A stretch of DNA of 34,393 nucleotides from Betaproteobacteria bacterium. GTDB taxonomy: Bacteria > Pseudomonadota > Gammaproteobacteria > Burkholderiales > SG8-39. Below, one piece after another: positions 17,498 through 25,838 of this stretch. Both the position numbers and the translations under genes were made by a program. The DNA lies in contig VBCA01000055.1 of NCBI GenBank assembly GCA_005881575.1, positions 1 to 34,393 of the forward strand, written 5' to 3'. Every line of letters begins with the position of its first letter. Position 1 is the stretch's first letter. The notes beneath the pieces are model-generated. The model searched no databases. It was given only the letters and a program-made list of their open reading frames with translations, and was not told the DNA's origin.

Positions 17498-18097
17498 TCA
17501 CCACCTTTGGTCCTTGCGTGTGTCGAGCAGGGGTCGCAGCTTTTCGGCGATTGCCTCGCGCGCACGGAATATTCTCGAACGGACCGTGCCGATCGGGCAA
17601 TTCATGATGGTCGCAATATCCTCGTAACTCAAGCCTTCGATCTCGCGCAGCGTGATGGCGTTGCGCAGTTCTTCGGGCAGCTGCATCAAGGTGTCGTTGA
17701 CCGTGTTCGCGATCTCCCTGGTCATCAGCATGCTCTCGGGCGTGTTGATGTCGCGCAATTGCTCGCCGCCCTCGAACCCTTCCGCGTCCTCTGAATCGAA
17801 TTCGGTCGTGGTCGGGACGCGCCGCCCCAGCGCCACCAGGTAGTTCTTCGCGGTGTTGATGCCGATCCGGTACAACCAGGTATAAAACGCGCTGTCCCCC
17901 CGGAACGAGGGCAGCGCGCGGTAGGCCTTGATGAACGTTTCCTGCGCGACATCCTCGACCTCTGTCGAGTCCCGGATGAACCGGGACAGCAATCGCGCCA
18001 GCTTTCGCTGGTATTTCGACACCAGCAGCTCGAACGCATGCTTGTCGCCTCGCTGGGCTTGCTCGACCAGCTGCTGGTCGAGCTCCCGATCATCCAT
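17498..18097 (-). CDS. rpoE: RNA polymerase sigma-E factor (RpoE/AlgU)
   Basis: Group 4 (ECF) sigma factor for the envelope stress response. Region 2 contains D-V-A-Q-E-T-F-I-K-A-Y-R and F-Y-T-W-L-Y-R-I-G-I-N-T-A-K-N. Region 4 contains L-P-E-E-L-R-N-A-I-T-L-R-E-I-E-G-L-S-Y-E-D-I-A and G-T-V-R-S-R-I-F-R-A-R. 199 aa is typical. AAGG precedes the ATG by 6 nt. A sigma-E-like promoter lies about 105 nt upstream, and the gene is followed by its own antagonists rseA and rseB. Confidence 0.97.
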   Translation of the reverse strand: MDDRELDQQLVEQAQRGDKHAFELLVSKYQRKLARLLSRFIRDSTEVEDVAQETFIKAYRALPSFRGDSAFYTWLYRIGINTAKNYLVALGRRVPTTTEFDSEDAEGFEGGEQLRDINTPESMLMTREIANTVNDTLMQLPEELRNAITLREIEGLSYEDIATIMNCPIGTVRSRIFRAREAIAEKLRPLLDTRKDQRW

Positions 18098-18202
18098 CCG
18101 CCGCCTTCCCTGACGAAGCGGTGTTGCGCTTCTGTTCTAAGTTGTCCACAGGCGGCGGCCAGTATACCGCAGTACGTACGCGGACCCAGGGACCCTGCAG
18201 CT

Positions 18203-18230
18203 AGAGACTCGTCCCCTGAAGAATAGTTCA
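18203..18230 (-). promoter_or_regulatory. Candidate sigma-E autoregulatory promoter of rpoE
   Basis: On the minus strand TGAACTA (18230-18224) and TCTCT (18207-18203) are separated by exactly 16 nt, close to the sigma-E consensus GGAACTT-16-TCTGA. It lies in the 146-bp gap before rpoE. A TATACT hexamer at 18166-18161 may be a separate housekeeping -10, but I see no convincing -35 for it. Confidence 0.5.
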
Positions 18231-18243
18231 GCCTCCTGCAAGC

Positions 18244-18708
18244 TTATTCCGTGTTGGCCCGAGTCGGGCTCCTTCCGGATCCGACATCGCGGCGCCAACG
18301 CAGCCAGACCCGAAGACGCCGAAAGTCCTCGGGCAAGGCCGAATCGCCCAAGAGCACCAGCCATTTGCGGCCGCGCCCGGCCACCTCGAGTCCCAAGACT
18401 ACGAATGCCGCGGAGACAAAATGGTCGCTGCGAAGCCTGCCCTCGTGCCACCGGCCGCGGCCGTCGCGCCAGGAAGCACCCCCGTCCTCCCGCAACTCGA
18501 GTGAAACGGCCGCCCGGGCGGATCGCTGCAGGACCTCGGCAAGGCAGCCCGCGCCCGAGAGCAGGATGCCGAAACCGACCAGAACCCGCGGCCAGCCGGC
18601 CAGACTGACGCAAGCAGCAAGGAGCGCAAGAGCATGCGCGACCAGAAGCAGACCCGCAAGCTTGAGCGAAGGTTTGAGATCGAGCTGCAGCGTGGGCGCA
18701 GTCGACAT
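18244..18708 (-). CDS. YgfX/CptA-like inner-membrane protein
   Basis: 154-aa protein with a charged N-terminus containing P-S-L-K-L, two adjacent membrane helices (about 17-36 and 38-57), then a soluble domain with S-L-E-L-R-E-D-G, a W-R-D-G-R-G-R-W segment and W-L-V-L-L-G-D-S. This matches my picture of the YgfX family (CptA in E. coli, reported as a toxin partner of SdhE/CptB or as a membrane accessory protein). It starts 27 nt after fabF and ends before the rpoE promoter. No sdhE partner is in this window, so function is uncertain. Assignment rests on layout and topology rather than a strict motif. Confidence 0.65.
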   Translation of the reverse strand: MSTAPTLQLDLKPSLKLAGLLLVAHALALLAACVSLAGWPRVLVGFGILLSGAGCLAEVLQRSARAAVSLELREDGGASWRDGRGRWHEGRLRSDHFVSAAFVVLGLEVAGRGRKWLVLLGDSALPEDFRRLRVWLRWRRDVGSGRSPTRANTE

Positions 18709-18735
18709 GAGCGCTCGCGTTCACCCCTTTGGGGA

Positions 18736-19974
18736 TCAAACGCGTGTGAAAATCAGCGTTCCGTTGGTCCCCCCGAACCCGAAAGAGTTCGACAGGGCGG
18801 AGCGCAGCGGCATGCGCCGCGCCGCGTTGGGCACGTAATCGAGATCGCAAGCCGGGTCCTGGTGGAACATGTTCGCGGTCGGGGGAGCGACCTGATCGCG
18901 AATCGCCAGCACCGAGAAGATCGCCTCCACTCCTCCGGCCGCGCCGAGCAAGTGCCCGGTCACGGATTTCGTCGAGCTTATCGCGAGCTTCCTCGCATGA
19001 TCGCCGAAGCAGCGCTTGACCGCTATGGTCTCGGCGAGGTCGCCCAGAGGCGTCGAGGTTCCGTGAGCGTTGATGTAGTCTATGTCCTCGCGATTGAGAC
19101 CGGCGTTGCGCAACGCGTTTTCCATGCAACGGGCGGCCCCTTCTCCGTCCTCTTGTGGCGCGGTCATGTGGTAGGCGTCACCGCTCATTCCGTAACCGGC
19201 GAGCTCGGCGTAAATCTTCGCGCCGCGCCGCCTCGCGTGCTCGAATTCCTCGAGCACCACCACTCCGGCCCCCTCTCCCAGAACGAATCCGTCGCGATCC
19301 CTGTCCCAGGGACGGCTCGCCGTCGCAGGATCGTCGTTGCGGGTCGACAGCGCGCGCGCCGCGGCGAAGCCGCCCACCGTGAGCAGCGTGATGGTCGCCT
19401 CGGCGCCGCCGGCGACCATCACGTCGCAGTCGCCGTACTCGATGAGACGTCCGGATTCCCCGATGCAGTGCGCGGAGGTCGTGCAAGCCGTCACCATCGC
19501 CAGATTCGGACCCTTCAGTCCGTGCATGATCGACAGATTTCCGGAGATCATGTTGATGATCGTGCTGGGTATGAAGAACGGCGAAATCTTGCGCGGGCCG
19601 CCTTTCAGCACGTCGTTATGGGTCCCTTCGATCATCGGCAGGCCGCCGATGCCCGAGCCGATGTTGACGCCGATGCGCGTGGCATTCGCCTCGGTGACCT
19701 CGATGCCGGAGTCTTTCAGCGCCTGCACCCCGGCCGCGATACCGAGATGGATGAAACGATCCATGCGGCGCGCCTCTTTCGGCGACAGGTACGCGGCGAC
19801 GTCGAAGTTCTTGACTTCCCCTGCGATCCGGCTGGAGAGCAAACCCGCGTCGAAGTGGGTGATGCGGGCGATGCCGGATTTGGCCGCAAGGGCGCTCGAC
19901 CAGGCTTCGGCAACTGTGTTGCCGATCGGGCAGACAATTCCTAATCCGGTGATAACAACACGACGGCGGCTCAA
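18736..19974 (-). CDS. fabF: Beta-ketoacyl-ACP synthase II
   Basis: Elongation condensing enzyme of type II fatty acid synthesis. The Cys-His-His triad is visible: Cys164 in T-A-C-T-T-S-A-H, His304 in N-A-H-G-T-S-T-P and His341 in [12 protein letters not shown]. The C-terminal N-S-F-G-F-G-G-T-N loop is intact. 412 aa. The start codon is TTG (19972-19974) with GGAG 5 nt upstream; no ATG is near. It lies 24 nt after acpP, the usual acpP-fabF order. Confidence 0.97.
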   Translation of the reverse strand: MSRRRVVITGLGIVCPIGNTVAEAWSSALAAKSGIARITHFDAGLLSSRIAGEVKNFDVAAYLSPKEARRMDRFIHLGIAAGVQALKDSGIEVTEANATRIGVNIGSGIGGLPMIEGTHNDVLKGGPRKISPFFIPSTIINMISGNLSIMHGLKGPNLAMVTACTTSAHCIGESGRLIEYGDCDVMVAGGAEATITLLTVGGFAAARALSTRNDDPATASRPWDRDRDGFVLGEGAGVVVLEEFEHARRRGAKIYAELAGYGMSGDAYHMTAPQEDGEGAARCMENALRNAGLNREDIDYINAHGTSTPLGDLAETIAVKRCFGDHARKLAISSTKSVTGHLLGAAGGVEAIFSVLAIRDQVAPPTANMFHQDPACDLDYVPNAARRMPLRSALSNSFGFGGTNGTLIFTRV

Positions 19975-19998
19975 TTCGGCTCCGGCCGTGGGGGAAAA

Positions 19999-20241
19999 TC
20001 AGGTTTTCTTGGTGTGGGTGTTTACGTAGTCGATTGCCTGCTGCACGGTAGTGATCTTTTCGGCCTCCTCGTCCGGGATCTCCGTCTCGAATTCCTCTTC
20101 GAGAGCCATCACGAGTTCGACGGTATCGAGCGAGTCCGCGCCGAGGTCGTCGACAAACGAGGATGCGCTCTTGATCTCCGCTTCGTTCACGCCGAGCTGT
20201 TCCGCGACGATTTTCTTGACGCGCTGTTCAACGTTTTCCAT
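19999..20241 (-). CDS. acpP: Acyl carrier protein
   Basis: Carries the growing acyl chain on a phosphopantetheine arm attached to Ser37 in G-A-D-S-L-D. 80 aa, very acidic, ending near Y-V-N-T-H. The start is ATG 20239-20241 with a strong GGGAAGGAG upstream; the longer frame adds non-family residues. A separate promoter probably lies upstream, consistent with the high expression expected of ACP. Confidence 0.98.
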   Translation of the reverse strand: MENVEQRVKKIVAEQLGVNEAEIKSASSFVDDLGADSLDTVELVMALEEEFETEIPDEEAEKITTVQQAIDYVNTHTKKT

Positions 20242-20291
20242 TGCGGACTCCTTCCCCTTGTTTTGCTGCGATCGAAATTCAGAAGGTGCGA

Positions 20292-20322
20292 ATTGTAGCA
20301 GAATCACCTTTCCTTCCGGCAA
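20292..20322 (-). promoter_or_regulatory. Candidate internal promoter for acpP
   Basis: On the minus strand TACAAT (20297-20292) is about 50 nt before acpP; TTGCCG (20322-20317) precedes it with a long 19-nt spacer. The -10 is good, the spacing poor. It would allow acpP-fabF to be made in excess over fabHDG. Confidence 0.4.
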
Positions 20323-20341
20323 GCCAATCCGGTGACGCCTG

Positions 20342-21085
20342 TCAGCTCATGTACATGCCGCCGTTGACGTGAAGGGTCGCGCCCGTGATATAGGCGGCCT
20401 GGGGTGAAGCGAGAAACGCCACCACGGCGGCCACGTCTTCCGGATTTCCGAGGCGCCCCAACGGAATTTGCTGGAGCACCGCCTTGCGCTGCGCGTCCGT
20501 GAGCACTCGTGTCATGTCCGTGTCGATAAATCCGGGCGCGACGCAATTGACGGTGATGCCGCGGCTGCCGATCTCCCGCGCGAGCGACCGCGTCAAACCC
20601 GCGATGCCGGCCTTCGCCGCCGCATAATTGATTTGGCCGGCGTTGCCGCTCGATCCGACCACTGAGGTGATATTGATGACGCGGCCCGAGCGCGCCTTCA
20701 TCATTCCCCGCATTACGGCTTTGCAAAGCCGGAACACCGATTTGAGGTTGATATCGATCACCGCGTCCCACTCGTCTTCCTTCATGCGCATCGCGAGGTT
20801 GTCCCGGGCGACGCCGGCGTTGTTGACGAGTATCGACACCGCGCCGTGGGCCTGCTCGATCTCGGCCACGAGGCGTTCGATGTTCGTCGCGACCCGCACG
20901 TCGAGCTGTGCTCCGTTTCCTCGAATGTGCGCCTGGGAGAGGTACGCCGTGATGGATTGCGCGCCGGCATCGGTGGTGGCGGTCCCGACAACGGTCGCGC
21001 CCCGGCCGCCGAGCGCGAGCGCAATCGACCTGCCGATCCCGCGCGATGCGCCGGTCACCAGCGCAACTTGGCCCCCGAGATCCAT
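20342..21085 (-). CDS. fabG: 3-oxoacyl-ACP reductase FabG
   Basis: NADPH-dependent short-chain dehydrogenase that reduces beta-ketoacyl-ACP. The cofactor motif is T-G-A-S-R-G-I-G (11-18), then N-N-A-G near 88-91. The catalytic Ser141, Tyr154 and Lys158 lie in I-T-S-V-V-G and N-Y-A-A-A-K. 247 aa. Two adjacent ATG codons overlap the fabD stop; I use the second (TGATG, 21083-21085), which gives [11 protein letters not shown]. One codon longer is equally possible. Confidence 0.97.
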   Translation of the reverse strand: MDLGGQVALVTGASRGIGRSIALALGGRGATVVGTATTDAGAQSITAYLSQAHIRGNGAQLDVRVATNIERLVAEIEQAHGAVSILVNNAGVARDNLAMRMKEDEWDAVIDINLKSVFRLCKAVMRGMMKARSGRVINITSVVGSSGNAGQINYAAAKAGIAGLTRSLAREIGSRGITVNCVAPGFIDTDMTRVLTDAQRKAVLQQIPLGRLGNPEDVAAVVAFLASPQAAYITGATLHVNGGMYMS

Positions 21086-22020
21086 CATGCGGCTTTCGAC
21101 AATTGAGCGCCCTGCTCCAGACCCGCACGGTCGGCGAGCGCGATGCCCTGCAGCTCCTTGGCCGCGCGTCCGACGAGCGGCGCGAGCACCTTTCCCGGGC
21201 CGCATTCGAAAACCAGCTTCGCTCCTCGTGCCGCGATCTCCCTCACGCACTCGACCCAGCGCACCGGATGATCGGCCTGAGTCACCAGCGCCTCCTTGAC
21301 CCCCGAGGCATCAGTACGGCTCTTCGCATCGACATTATGGATGACCGGGATTCTCGGAGAATTCACTGCGATTCTGTCGAGGGCTTCTCTTAGCCTCGCC
21401 GCAGCCGGGGCCATCAACGAGGAGTGAAAAGGAGCGCTCACGGGCAGTGCCATTGCCCGCTTCGCGCCGCGCGCCTTTGCGCCCTCGATCGCGCGCCGCA
21501 CGGCGGGCGCGTGTCCAGCGATGACCACCTGTCCAGGCGCATTGAAGTTTACCGCCTCGCAGACATCGCCCTCCGCCGCTTCCGCGCACGCCGACCTCAC
21601 CGCTTCGTCATCTAGGCCGAGGATGGCTGCCATCGCGCCCGCGCCCTGCGGCACCGCTTCCTGCATCGCGCGGCCGCGCAGGCGCACGAGGGGGAGACAA
21701 TCGGCGAAGGAAATTGCGCCGGCCACCACGAGCGCCGTGTACTCCCCGAGGCTGTGGCCAGCAAGGAGCGCGGGGTCGGCGCCGCCTGACTCCCGCCATG
21801 CACGCCAGGCACAGATGCCCGCCGTCACCATGACCGGCTGCGTATTGACGGTGCTGTTGAGTTCCTCTGCGGGACCTTCGGCGATCAACTTGGCGAGGTC
21901 CTGCTTCAGGACATCGGATGCTTCGGCGAGCGTCTCGCGGATCGCGGGCATGTCCCCGTAGCGGGCGAGCATTCCCGCCGACTGGGATCCCTGGCCTGGA
22001 AATATCATCGCGAACTTCAC
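21085..22020 (-). CDS. fabD: Malonyl-CoA:ACP transacylase
   Basis: Loads malonyl groups onto ACP. The nucleophile Ser90 is in G-H-S-L-G-E-Y and the catalytic His199 is in V-S-A-P-F-H-S-S-L-M. The family start (K-F-A-M-I-F-P-G-Q-G-S-Q) supports GTG at 22018-22020 (311 aa). An ATG four codons later with GAGG 11 nt upstream is a fair alternative. The open frame upstream is the fabH region in another register. Six nt separate it from the fabH stop. Confidence 0.96.
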   Translation of the reverse strand: MKFAMIFPGQGSQSAGMLARYGDMPAIRETLAEASDVLKQDLAKLIAEGPAEELNSTVNTQPVMVTAGICAWRAWRESGGADPALLAGHSLGEYTALVVAGAISFADCLPLVRLRGRAMQEAVPQGAGAMAAILGLDDEAVRSACAEAAEGDVCEAVNFNAPGQVVIAGHAPAVRRAIEGAKARGAKRAMALPVSAPFHSSLMAPAAARLREALDRIAVNSPRIPVIHNVDAKSRTDASGVKEALVTQADHPVRWVECVREIAARGAKLVFECGPGKVLAPLVGRAAKELQGIALADRAGLEQGAQLSKAA

Positions 22021-22025
22021 CTCGG

Positions 22026-22985
22026 CTACATCTCCACCAGTGACGCGCCCCAGGTGAAGCCGCCGCCCACTCCCTGGAGCATGATCTTGTGGCCCGGCCT
22101 GATGCGCCCGTCCCGGATCGCCACGTCGAGTGCCAGAGGCACCGAAGCGGCCGACGTATTGCCGTGGCGATCCACGGTGACGACGAGCTTCGACAGATCG
22201 ATGCCCAGCTTCCTCGCGGTCGCCTCGAGTATGCGCACGTTGGCCTGGTGCGGAATGAGCCAGTCGACATCCGCGGGGGTGAGACCGCACATTGCCAAAG
22301 TCTCGCGCGCGACTTCGTCCAGCACCTTGACGGCGAACTTGAAAACCGCTTGCCCGTCCATGTGCAGAAAAGGCGACCCCACGATCTTGCCGCCGCAGAT
22401 GTTGCCGGGCACGGAAAGAATGTCGACGTAAGAGCCGTCGGCATGCAGCGCGCTTGCCATGATACCGGGCTTGGAGTCCGCCCGGAGTATCACCGCGCCG
22501 GCGCCATCGCCGAACAGCACGGCCGTGCCGCGATCTTTCCAGTCGAGGATCCGCGAGTACACCTCGGCGCCTACGATGAGGGCGCAGCGATGCTGGCCCG
22601 ATCGGATCAATTTGTCGGCGATCGCAAGCGCATATACGAAGCCGCTGCAGACGGCCTGAATGTCGAATGCGGCGCAGCCCTTTATTTTCAGCTTCGCCTG
22701 CATGATGCAAGCCGTGCTCGGAAAGATGTAGTCCGGAGTCGCCGTGGCGACGATGATGAGATCGATTTCTTGCGGCAGGATTCGCGCCGCGGCGAGCGCC
22801 GCGCGGCTCGCCTCGACGGCGAGGTCGCTTGAGGCCTGCGAGGGTTCGGCGATGTGACGCTGGCGGATGCCGGTGCGCGTCCGTATCCATTCGTCCGTGG
22901 TGTCCATGAGTTTGGCCAGGTCGTCGTTGGTCACGACCTTCGGCGGCAAGTAGCTCCCGGTGCCGATGATGCGCGACCAGATCAC
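22026..22985 (-). CDS. fabH: Beta-ketoacyl-ACP synthase III
   Basis: Starts fatty acid synthesis by condensing acetyl-CoA with malonyl-ACP. Cys113 (I-Q-A-V-C-S-G-F), His246 (L-I-P-H-Q-A-N) and Asn276 (D-R-H-G-N-T-S-A) form the catalytic triad. 319 aa. Start GTG at 22983-22985 overlaps the plsX stop (GTGA). It follows plsX as in most proteobacteria. Confidence 0.97.
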   Translation of the reverse strand: MIWSRIIGTGSYLPPKVVTNDDLAKLMDTTDEWIRTRTGIRQRHIAEPSQASSDLAVEASRAALAAARILPQEIDLIIVATATPDYIFPSTACIMQAKLKIKGCAAFDIQAVCSGFVYALAIADKLIRSGQHRCALIVGAEVYSRILDWKDRGTAVLFGDGAGAVILRADSKPGIMASALHADGSYVDILSVPGNICGGKIVGSPFLHMDGQAVFKFAVKVLDEVARETLAMCGLTPADVDWLIPHQANVRILEATARKLGIDLSKLVVTVDRHGNTSAASVPLALDVAIRDGRIRPGHKIMLQGVGGGFTWGASLVEM

Positions 22986-24013
22986 GTTTCCACCGCCTCG
23001 GCGTTCCCTCGCTCGGCCTGACCGAACCGCCGCATGAGGCGGTGCAGCACTTCATTGCGCACTTCCTCCATCGCCCGCTCGATGGCGCGCTCGAATCCGA
23101 ACACGTCGGCAGAGCCGTGACTCTTCACGACGATGCCTCTCAGTCCGAGCAAAGTCGCGCCGTTGAAGCGGCGCGGGTCGAGCCGCTTGCGGAACGCGTA
23201 AATCGCCGGCATGACGATTACTCCGGCGAGCCTGGCGAGAACGCTGCGCATGAACTCCTGGCGGATGAAGCTGCGCACCATCTGCACCATTCCCTCGGAG
23301 GCCTTGAGCATGACGTTGCCGACGAAGCCGTCGCACACCACGACGTCGGCTTCACCCTTGTAGATTCCGCCACCCTCGATGTTGCCGATGAAATTGACTT
23401 CGCTGTCGCGCAACAGCTCTGCCGCCTTCTTCACCACCTCGTTGCCTTTGATGTCCTCCTCGCCGATATTGAGCAGGCCGACGCTCGGCCGGTCCTTGTG
23501 CTCGACCGCGGCGACCAGCGTCGCGCCCATGATAGCGAACTGCAGCAAGTGCTCCGGCCCGCAGTCGACGTTGGCGCCGAGATCGAGGACGTAGGTGCTG
23601 CCGCGCATGCTGGGCAACGCAGCGATGATCGCGGGGCGGTCGATGCCCGGAAGTGTCTTGAGAACGAAGCGCGACACCGCCATCAGCGCCCCCGTGTTGC
23701 CGGCGCTGACACAAGCCTGCGCTTCGCCGTTCTTCACGAGCTCCACTGCGACGCGAACTGACGAATCCTTCTTGTTGCGCAGCGCGAGCGCGGGAGATTC
23801 GTCCATCAGCACGACCTCGCTCGCGTGGTGCACCCGAAGGCGCGGACCGGGCCTGGCGCCGCGCGCCTTCAGCTCCGCCTCGATCGCGTCGCGCAAGCCC
23901 ACCAGGACGACGTCGACGTCCGAGTTGGATTTCAGGAAATTGAGCGCCGCCGGCACGGTGACGTGCGGACCATGATCGCCGCCCATGCAATCGATGGCTA
24001 CTGTGATTTCCAT
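22982..24013 (-). CDS. plsX: Phosphate acyltransferase PlsX
   Basis: Converts acyl-ACP to acyl-phosphate, feeding PlsY for phospholipid synthesis; peripheral membrane enzyme. N-terminus [12 protein letters not shown], then S-A-G-N-T-G-A-L and A-L-P-S in the middle, with C-D-G-F-V-G-N-V near 225-232, all family hallmarks. 343 aa. No Shine-Dalgarno is visible just before the ATG; instead a 7-bp hairpin (24024-24044) carries AGGA in its loop. It lies 83 nt after rpmF. Confidence 0.96.
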   Translation of the reverse strand: MEITVAIDCMGGDHGPHVTVPAALNFLKSNSDVDVVLVGLRDAIEAELKARGARPGPRLRVHHASEVVLMDESPALALRNKKDSSVRVAVELVKNGEAQACVSAGNTGALMAVSRFVLKTLPGIDRPAIIAALPSMRGSTYVLDLGANVDCGPEHLLQFAIMGATLVAAVEHKDRPSVGLLNIGEEDIKGNEVVKKAAELLRDSEVNFIGNIEGGGIYKGEADVVVCDGFVGNVMLKASEGMVQMVRSFIRQEFMRSVLARLAGVIVMPAIYAFRKRLDPRRFNGATLLGLRGIVVKSHGSADVFGFERAIERAMEEVRNEVLHRLMRRFGQAERGNAEAVET

Positions 24014-24023
24014 GAAGCGGGGT

Positions 24024-24044
24024 GCGAAGCGATTCCTGCTTCGC
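24024..24044 (-). promoter_or_regulatory. Hairpin in the plsX leader
   Basis: GCGAAGC (24024-24030) and GCTTCGC (24038-24044) form a 7-bp stem; on the minus strand the 7-nt loop reads AGGAATC. No T-run follows, so it is not a standard terminator. It starts 10 nt upstream of the plsX ATG and may influence translation or separate rpmF from plsX expression. Confidence 0.4.
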
Positions 24045-24096
24045 TCAATGGGAGGGCCGATCCCGGCTCTGTCCGGTCACTGCGGCCAGATGAAGG

Positions 24097-24276
24097 CTAC
24101 TCGCTCTTGGTCTTGACGACCTTCTTGCCGCGATAGTAACCGCTCGGGCTGATGTGATGGCGCAAGTGCACTTCGCCCGTCGTTGGCTCGACCGCGAGCG
24201 ACGGATTGGTGAGGAAATCGTGGGCGCGGTGCATGCCGCGCTTTGACGGCGATTTCTTGTTTTGCTGGACTGCCAT
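24097..24276 (-). CDS. rpmF: 50S ribosomal protein bL32
   Basis: 59-aa basic ribosomal protein. The translation starts [20 protein letters not shown] and ends with G-Y-Y-R-G-K-K-V-V, the bL32 pattern without zinc cysteines. AAGGAG is 7 nt before the ATG. It lies between yceD and plsX, the conserved order that couples ribosome production with lipid synthesis. A longer overlapping frame (24077-24319) is a shadow. Confidence 0.97.
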   Translation of the reverse strand: MAVQQNKKSPSKRGMHRAHDFLTNPSLAVEPTTGEVHLRHHISPSGYYRGKKVVKTKSE

Positions 24277-24294
24277 ATGGGAGCTCCTTCAAAC

Positions 24295-24717
24295 TCAGGT
24301 CACTCGATGGTGCACGCACCCTTCATGGCGCGGCACCATCGGCAAAGCCAGGATAACTTCGTCCTCGACAAGTTGCGCTACGTCCATGCGGCGGGATGCG
24401 AGCACGCGGTCGATCTCGTCGTCGGCTTCCGCAATCTCGCGCAGGTTCTCGGCGAGCTGCAACTCGGCATCGATCGCGATGGGAACCGGGAGCGGATCGA
24501 GGCAACGCTGACAGAGCGCCTGCACCGATCCTCTTACCGACAACCGCAAACACCGCTTGCCGTTGCTCGCCCTTCCCCCGCGCAGGTGATACTCCAGCCT
24601 TTCGGTCGAGCACTGCATCTTCGCTAGGCGCTGCAGTTGCTCCAGGCCGAGCACTCCCCGCTGTTCCAATGCGGCGCGGGCAAAATGGAGGCTGTCTATC
24701 ACCCCCGCTTGCGACAT
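24295..24717 (-). CDS. yceD: YceD family protein (DUF177)
   Basis: Conserved protein of about 135-140 aa always found before rpmF; related proteins have been linked to 23S rRNA accumulation. The C-x-x-C signature occurs as L-C-Q-R-C-L-D-P-L and the C-terminal region contains V-E-D-E-V-I-L-A-L-P. The longest start is ATG 24715-24717, but that codon is only ~3 nt past the predicted transcription start. Homologues begin near I-D-S-L-x-F-A-R, so GTG at 24700-24702 is a serious alternative (135 aa). First gene of the fab operon. Confidence 0.92.
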   Translation of the reverse strand: MSQAGVIDSLHFARAALEQRGVLGLEQLQRLAKMQCSTERLEYHLRGGRASNGKRCLRLSVRGSVQALCQRCLDPLPVPIAIDAELQLAENLREIAEADDEIDRVLASRRMDVAQLVEDEVILALPMVPRHEGCVHHRVT

Positions 24718-24736
24718 AAGGGGCGCATGATATTAT
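24709..24736 (+). promoter_or_regulatory. Candidate promoter of the DUF4124 gene
   Basis: TTGCGA (24709-24714) and TATTAT (24731-24736) are separated by 16 nt on the plus strand, predicting a start near 24743. Its -10 shares bases with the -10 of the divergent yceD promoter, so the two cannot be occupied at once. Confidence 0.5.
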
Positions 24737-24755
24737 GTTTGCTCTTCGGTGTCAA
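24727..24755 (-). promoter_or_regulatory. Strong sigma-70 promoter of the yceD-rpmF-plsX-fab operon
   Basis: On the minus strand TTGACA (24755-24750, perfect -35) is followed after exactly 17 nt by TATCAT (24732-24727, one mismatch to TATAAT). Transcription should start near 24720. It lies inside the N-terminal codons of the divergent DUF4124 frame and overlaps that gene's own promoter. Confidence 0.75.
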
Positions 24756-25227
24756 AAGAAATTCCAAGTTGTTCAGAGCGTTACTGCACTTTTTGTTGTT
24801 CGTGGCCACGGCCTTGCCGGCGTTCGCCCAGGTCTACAAGTGGGTAGACGAGCGCGGCGTGACACACTATGGCGAACGCCCGCCGCAAGGCAGCAAGGCG
24901 AGCGAAGTACCGAACCGGCTTGCTTCGCCCGCCCCGGGTGCTGCCGGCGCCGAGGCGAGCAACCCGAAGGATCCGAGCCCCGAGCAGGGGCAGGCACGGC
25001 CGAAGGATCGGGATCCCCGTCAAGCCTCCAACAAGGGCGAGAGCACGCAGGAGGCCGCAGCCGCCAAGCGAGCGCAAGTTTGCAACCAGCAACGCGCGCT
25101 ACTCGAGCGTTTGAAGCAAAGCCCGCCGAGCTACACGCTGAACGAAAAGGGTGAGCGGATACCCTTGGACAATTCAGCCGCCATCGCGCGGCAGGAAAAG
25201 TTCGCCGCCGAGCAGTGCAGGCTCTAG
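24727..25227 (+). CDS. DUF4124 domain-containing exported protein
   Basis: Predicted periplasmic protein. A hydrophobic signal segment (L-L-H-F-L-L-F-V-A-T-A-L-P-A-F-A-Q) is followed by the DUF4124 hallmark V-Y-K-W-V-D-E-R-G-V-T-H-Y-G-E-R-P-P. Then comes a Pro/Ala/Gln-rich low-complexity linker and a C-terminal segment with C-N-Q-Q-R-A-L-L-E-R-L and a final Cys pair partner (E-Q-C-R-L), which may form a disulfide. Function unknown. The ATG at 24727 has AGGGG upstream but lies inside both predicted promoters. TTG at 24769-24771 is an alternative start that leaves an intact signal peptide and a 26-nt leader. Confidence 0.82.
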   Translation: MILCLLFGVKRNSKLFRALLHFLLFVATALPAFAQVYKWVDERGVTHYGERPPQGSKASEVPNRLASPAPGAAGAEASNPKDPSPEQGQARPKDRDPRQASNKGESTQEAAAAKRAQVCNQQRALLERLKQSPPSYTLNEKGERIPLDNSAAIARQEKFAAEQCRL

Positions 25228-25262
25228 CGCCATCCCGGGCGTGACTCCCGAAGGCCCGACGC

Positions 25263-25838
25263 GTGCAGCTCGTTCTCGCTTCAACCTCGCGCTATCGGCG
25301 CGCCCTCCTCGGGCGGCTCGGGATCCCGTTCTCGGTCGCCGATCCGCAGCTTGCAGAGGGAGCCCGCCCCGGCGAAGCCCCGGAGGGCACGGCGCGGCGC
25401 CTCGCGGAGGCGAAGTCGCTGGCGGTCGCGCACCGTTATCGCGACGCCCTCATCATCGGCTGCGATCAAGTCGCCGTGGGAAGCGGCGAAGTGCTCGGCA
25501 AGCCCGGAACTCGCGAGAATGCGGTGCGCCAGCTGCGCGCCCTATCCGGCAGCGAGGCGGTGTTTTACACGGCAGTGTGCGTGCACAACACCTCGGTCGG
25601 GACAAGCCGCATCCGCGTGGTCCCCTGCCGCGTCACCTTCCGCAGATTCGACGACGGTACGATCGATCGTTATCTCGCTCGCGAGCAACCCTACGACTGC
25701 GCAGGCAGTGCGAAGGCCGAGGGCCTGGGGATCGCGCTGATCGCGAAAATGGAAGGCGATGACCCGAGCGCACTCGTCGGCTTGCCGCTGATCGCGCTGG
25801 TCGATCTGCTGCAAGAGCAAGGGTTGAATGTCCTCTGA
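25263..25838 (+). CDS. Maf-family nucleotide pyrophosphatase (YceF-like)
   Basis: Hydrolyses non-canonical or modified nucleoside triphosphates; the YceF subgroup prefers m7GTP. The N-terminal L-A-S-T-S-R-Y-R-R motif, G-C-D-Q-V-A, G-K-P-G-T and D-C-A-G-S-A-K-A-E-G are all present. 191 aa. GTG start at 25263-25265 with GAAGG upstream. The position next to the yceD-rpmF-plsX cluster and the D-C-A-G-S variant support YceF rather than YhdE. Its end overlaps the following gene by 11 nt. Confidence 0.92.
   Translation: MQLVLASTSRYRRALLGRLGIPFSVADPQLAEGARPGEAPEGTARRLAEAKSLAVAHRYRDALIIGCDQVAVGSGEVLGKPGTRENAVRQLRALSGSEAVFYTAVCVHNTSVGTSRIRVVPCRVTFRRFDDGTIDRYLAREQPYDCAGSAKAEGLGIALIAKMEGDDPSALVGLPLIALVDLLQEQGLNVL

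Noticed and set aside
18634-19944. 436-codon plus-strand open frame
   Set aside because: Antisense of fabF, with no start signal or domain.
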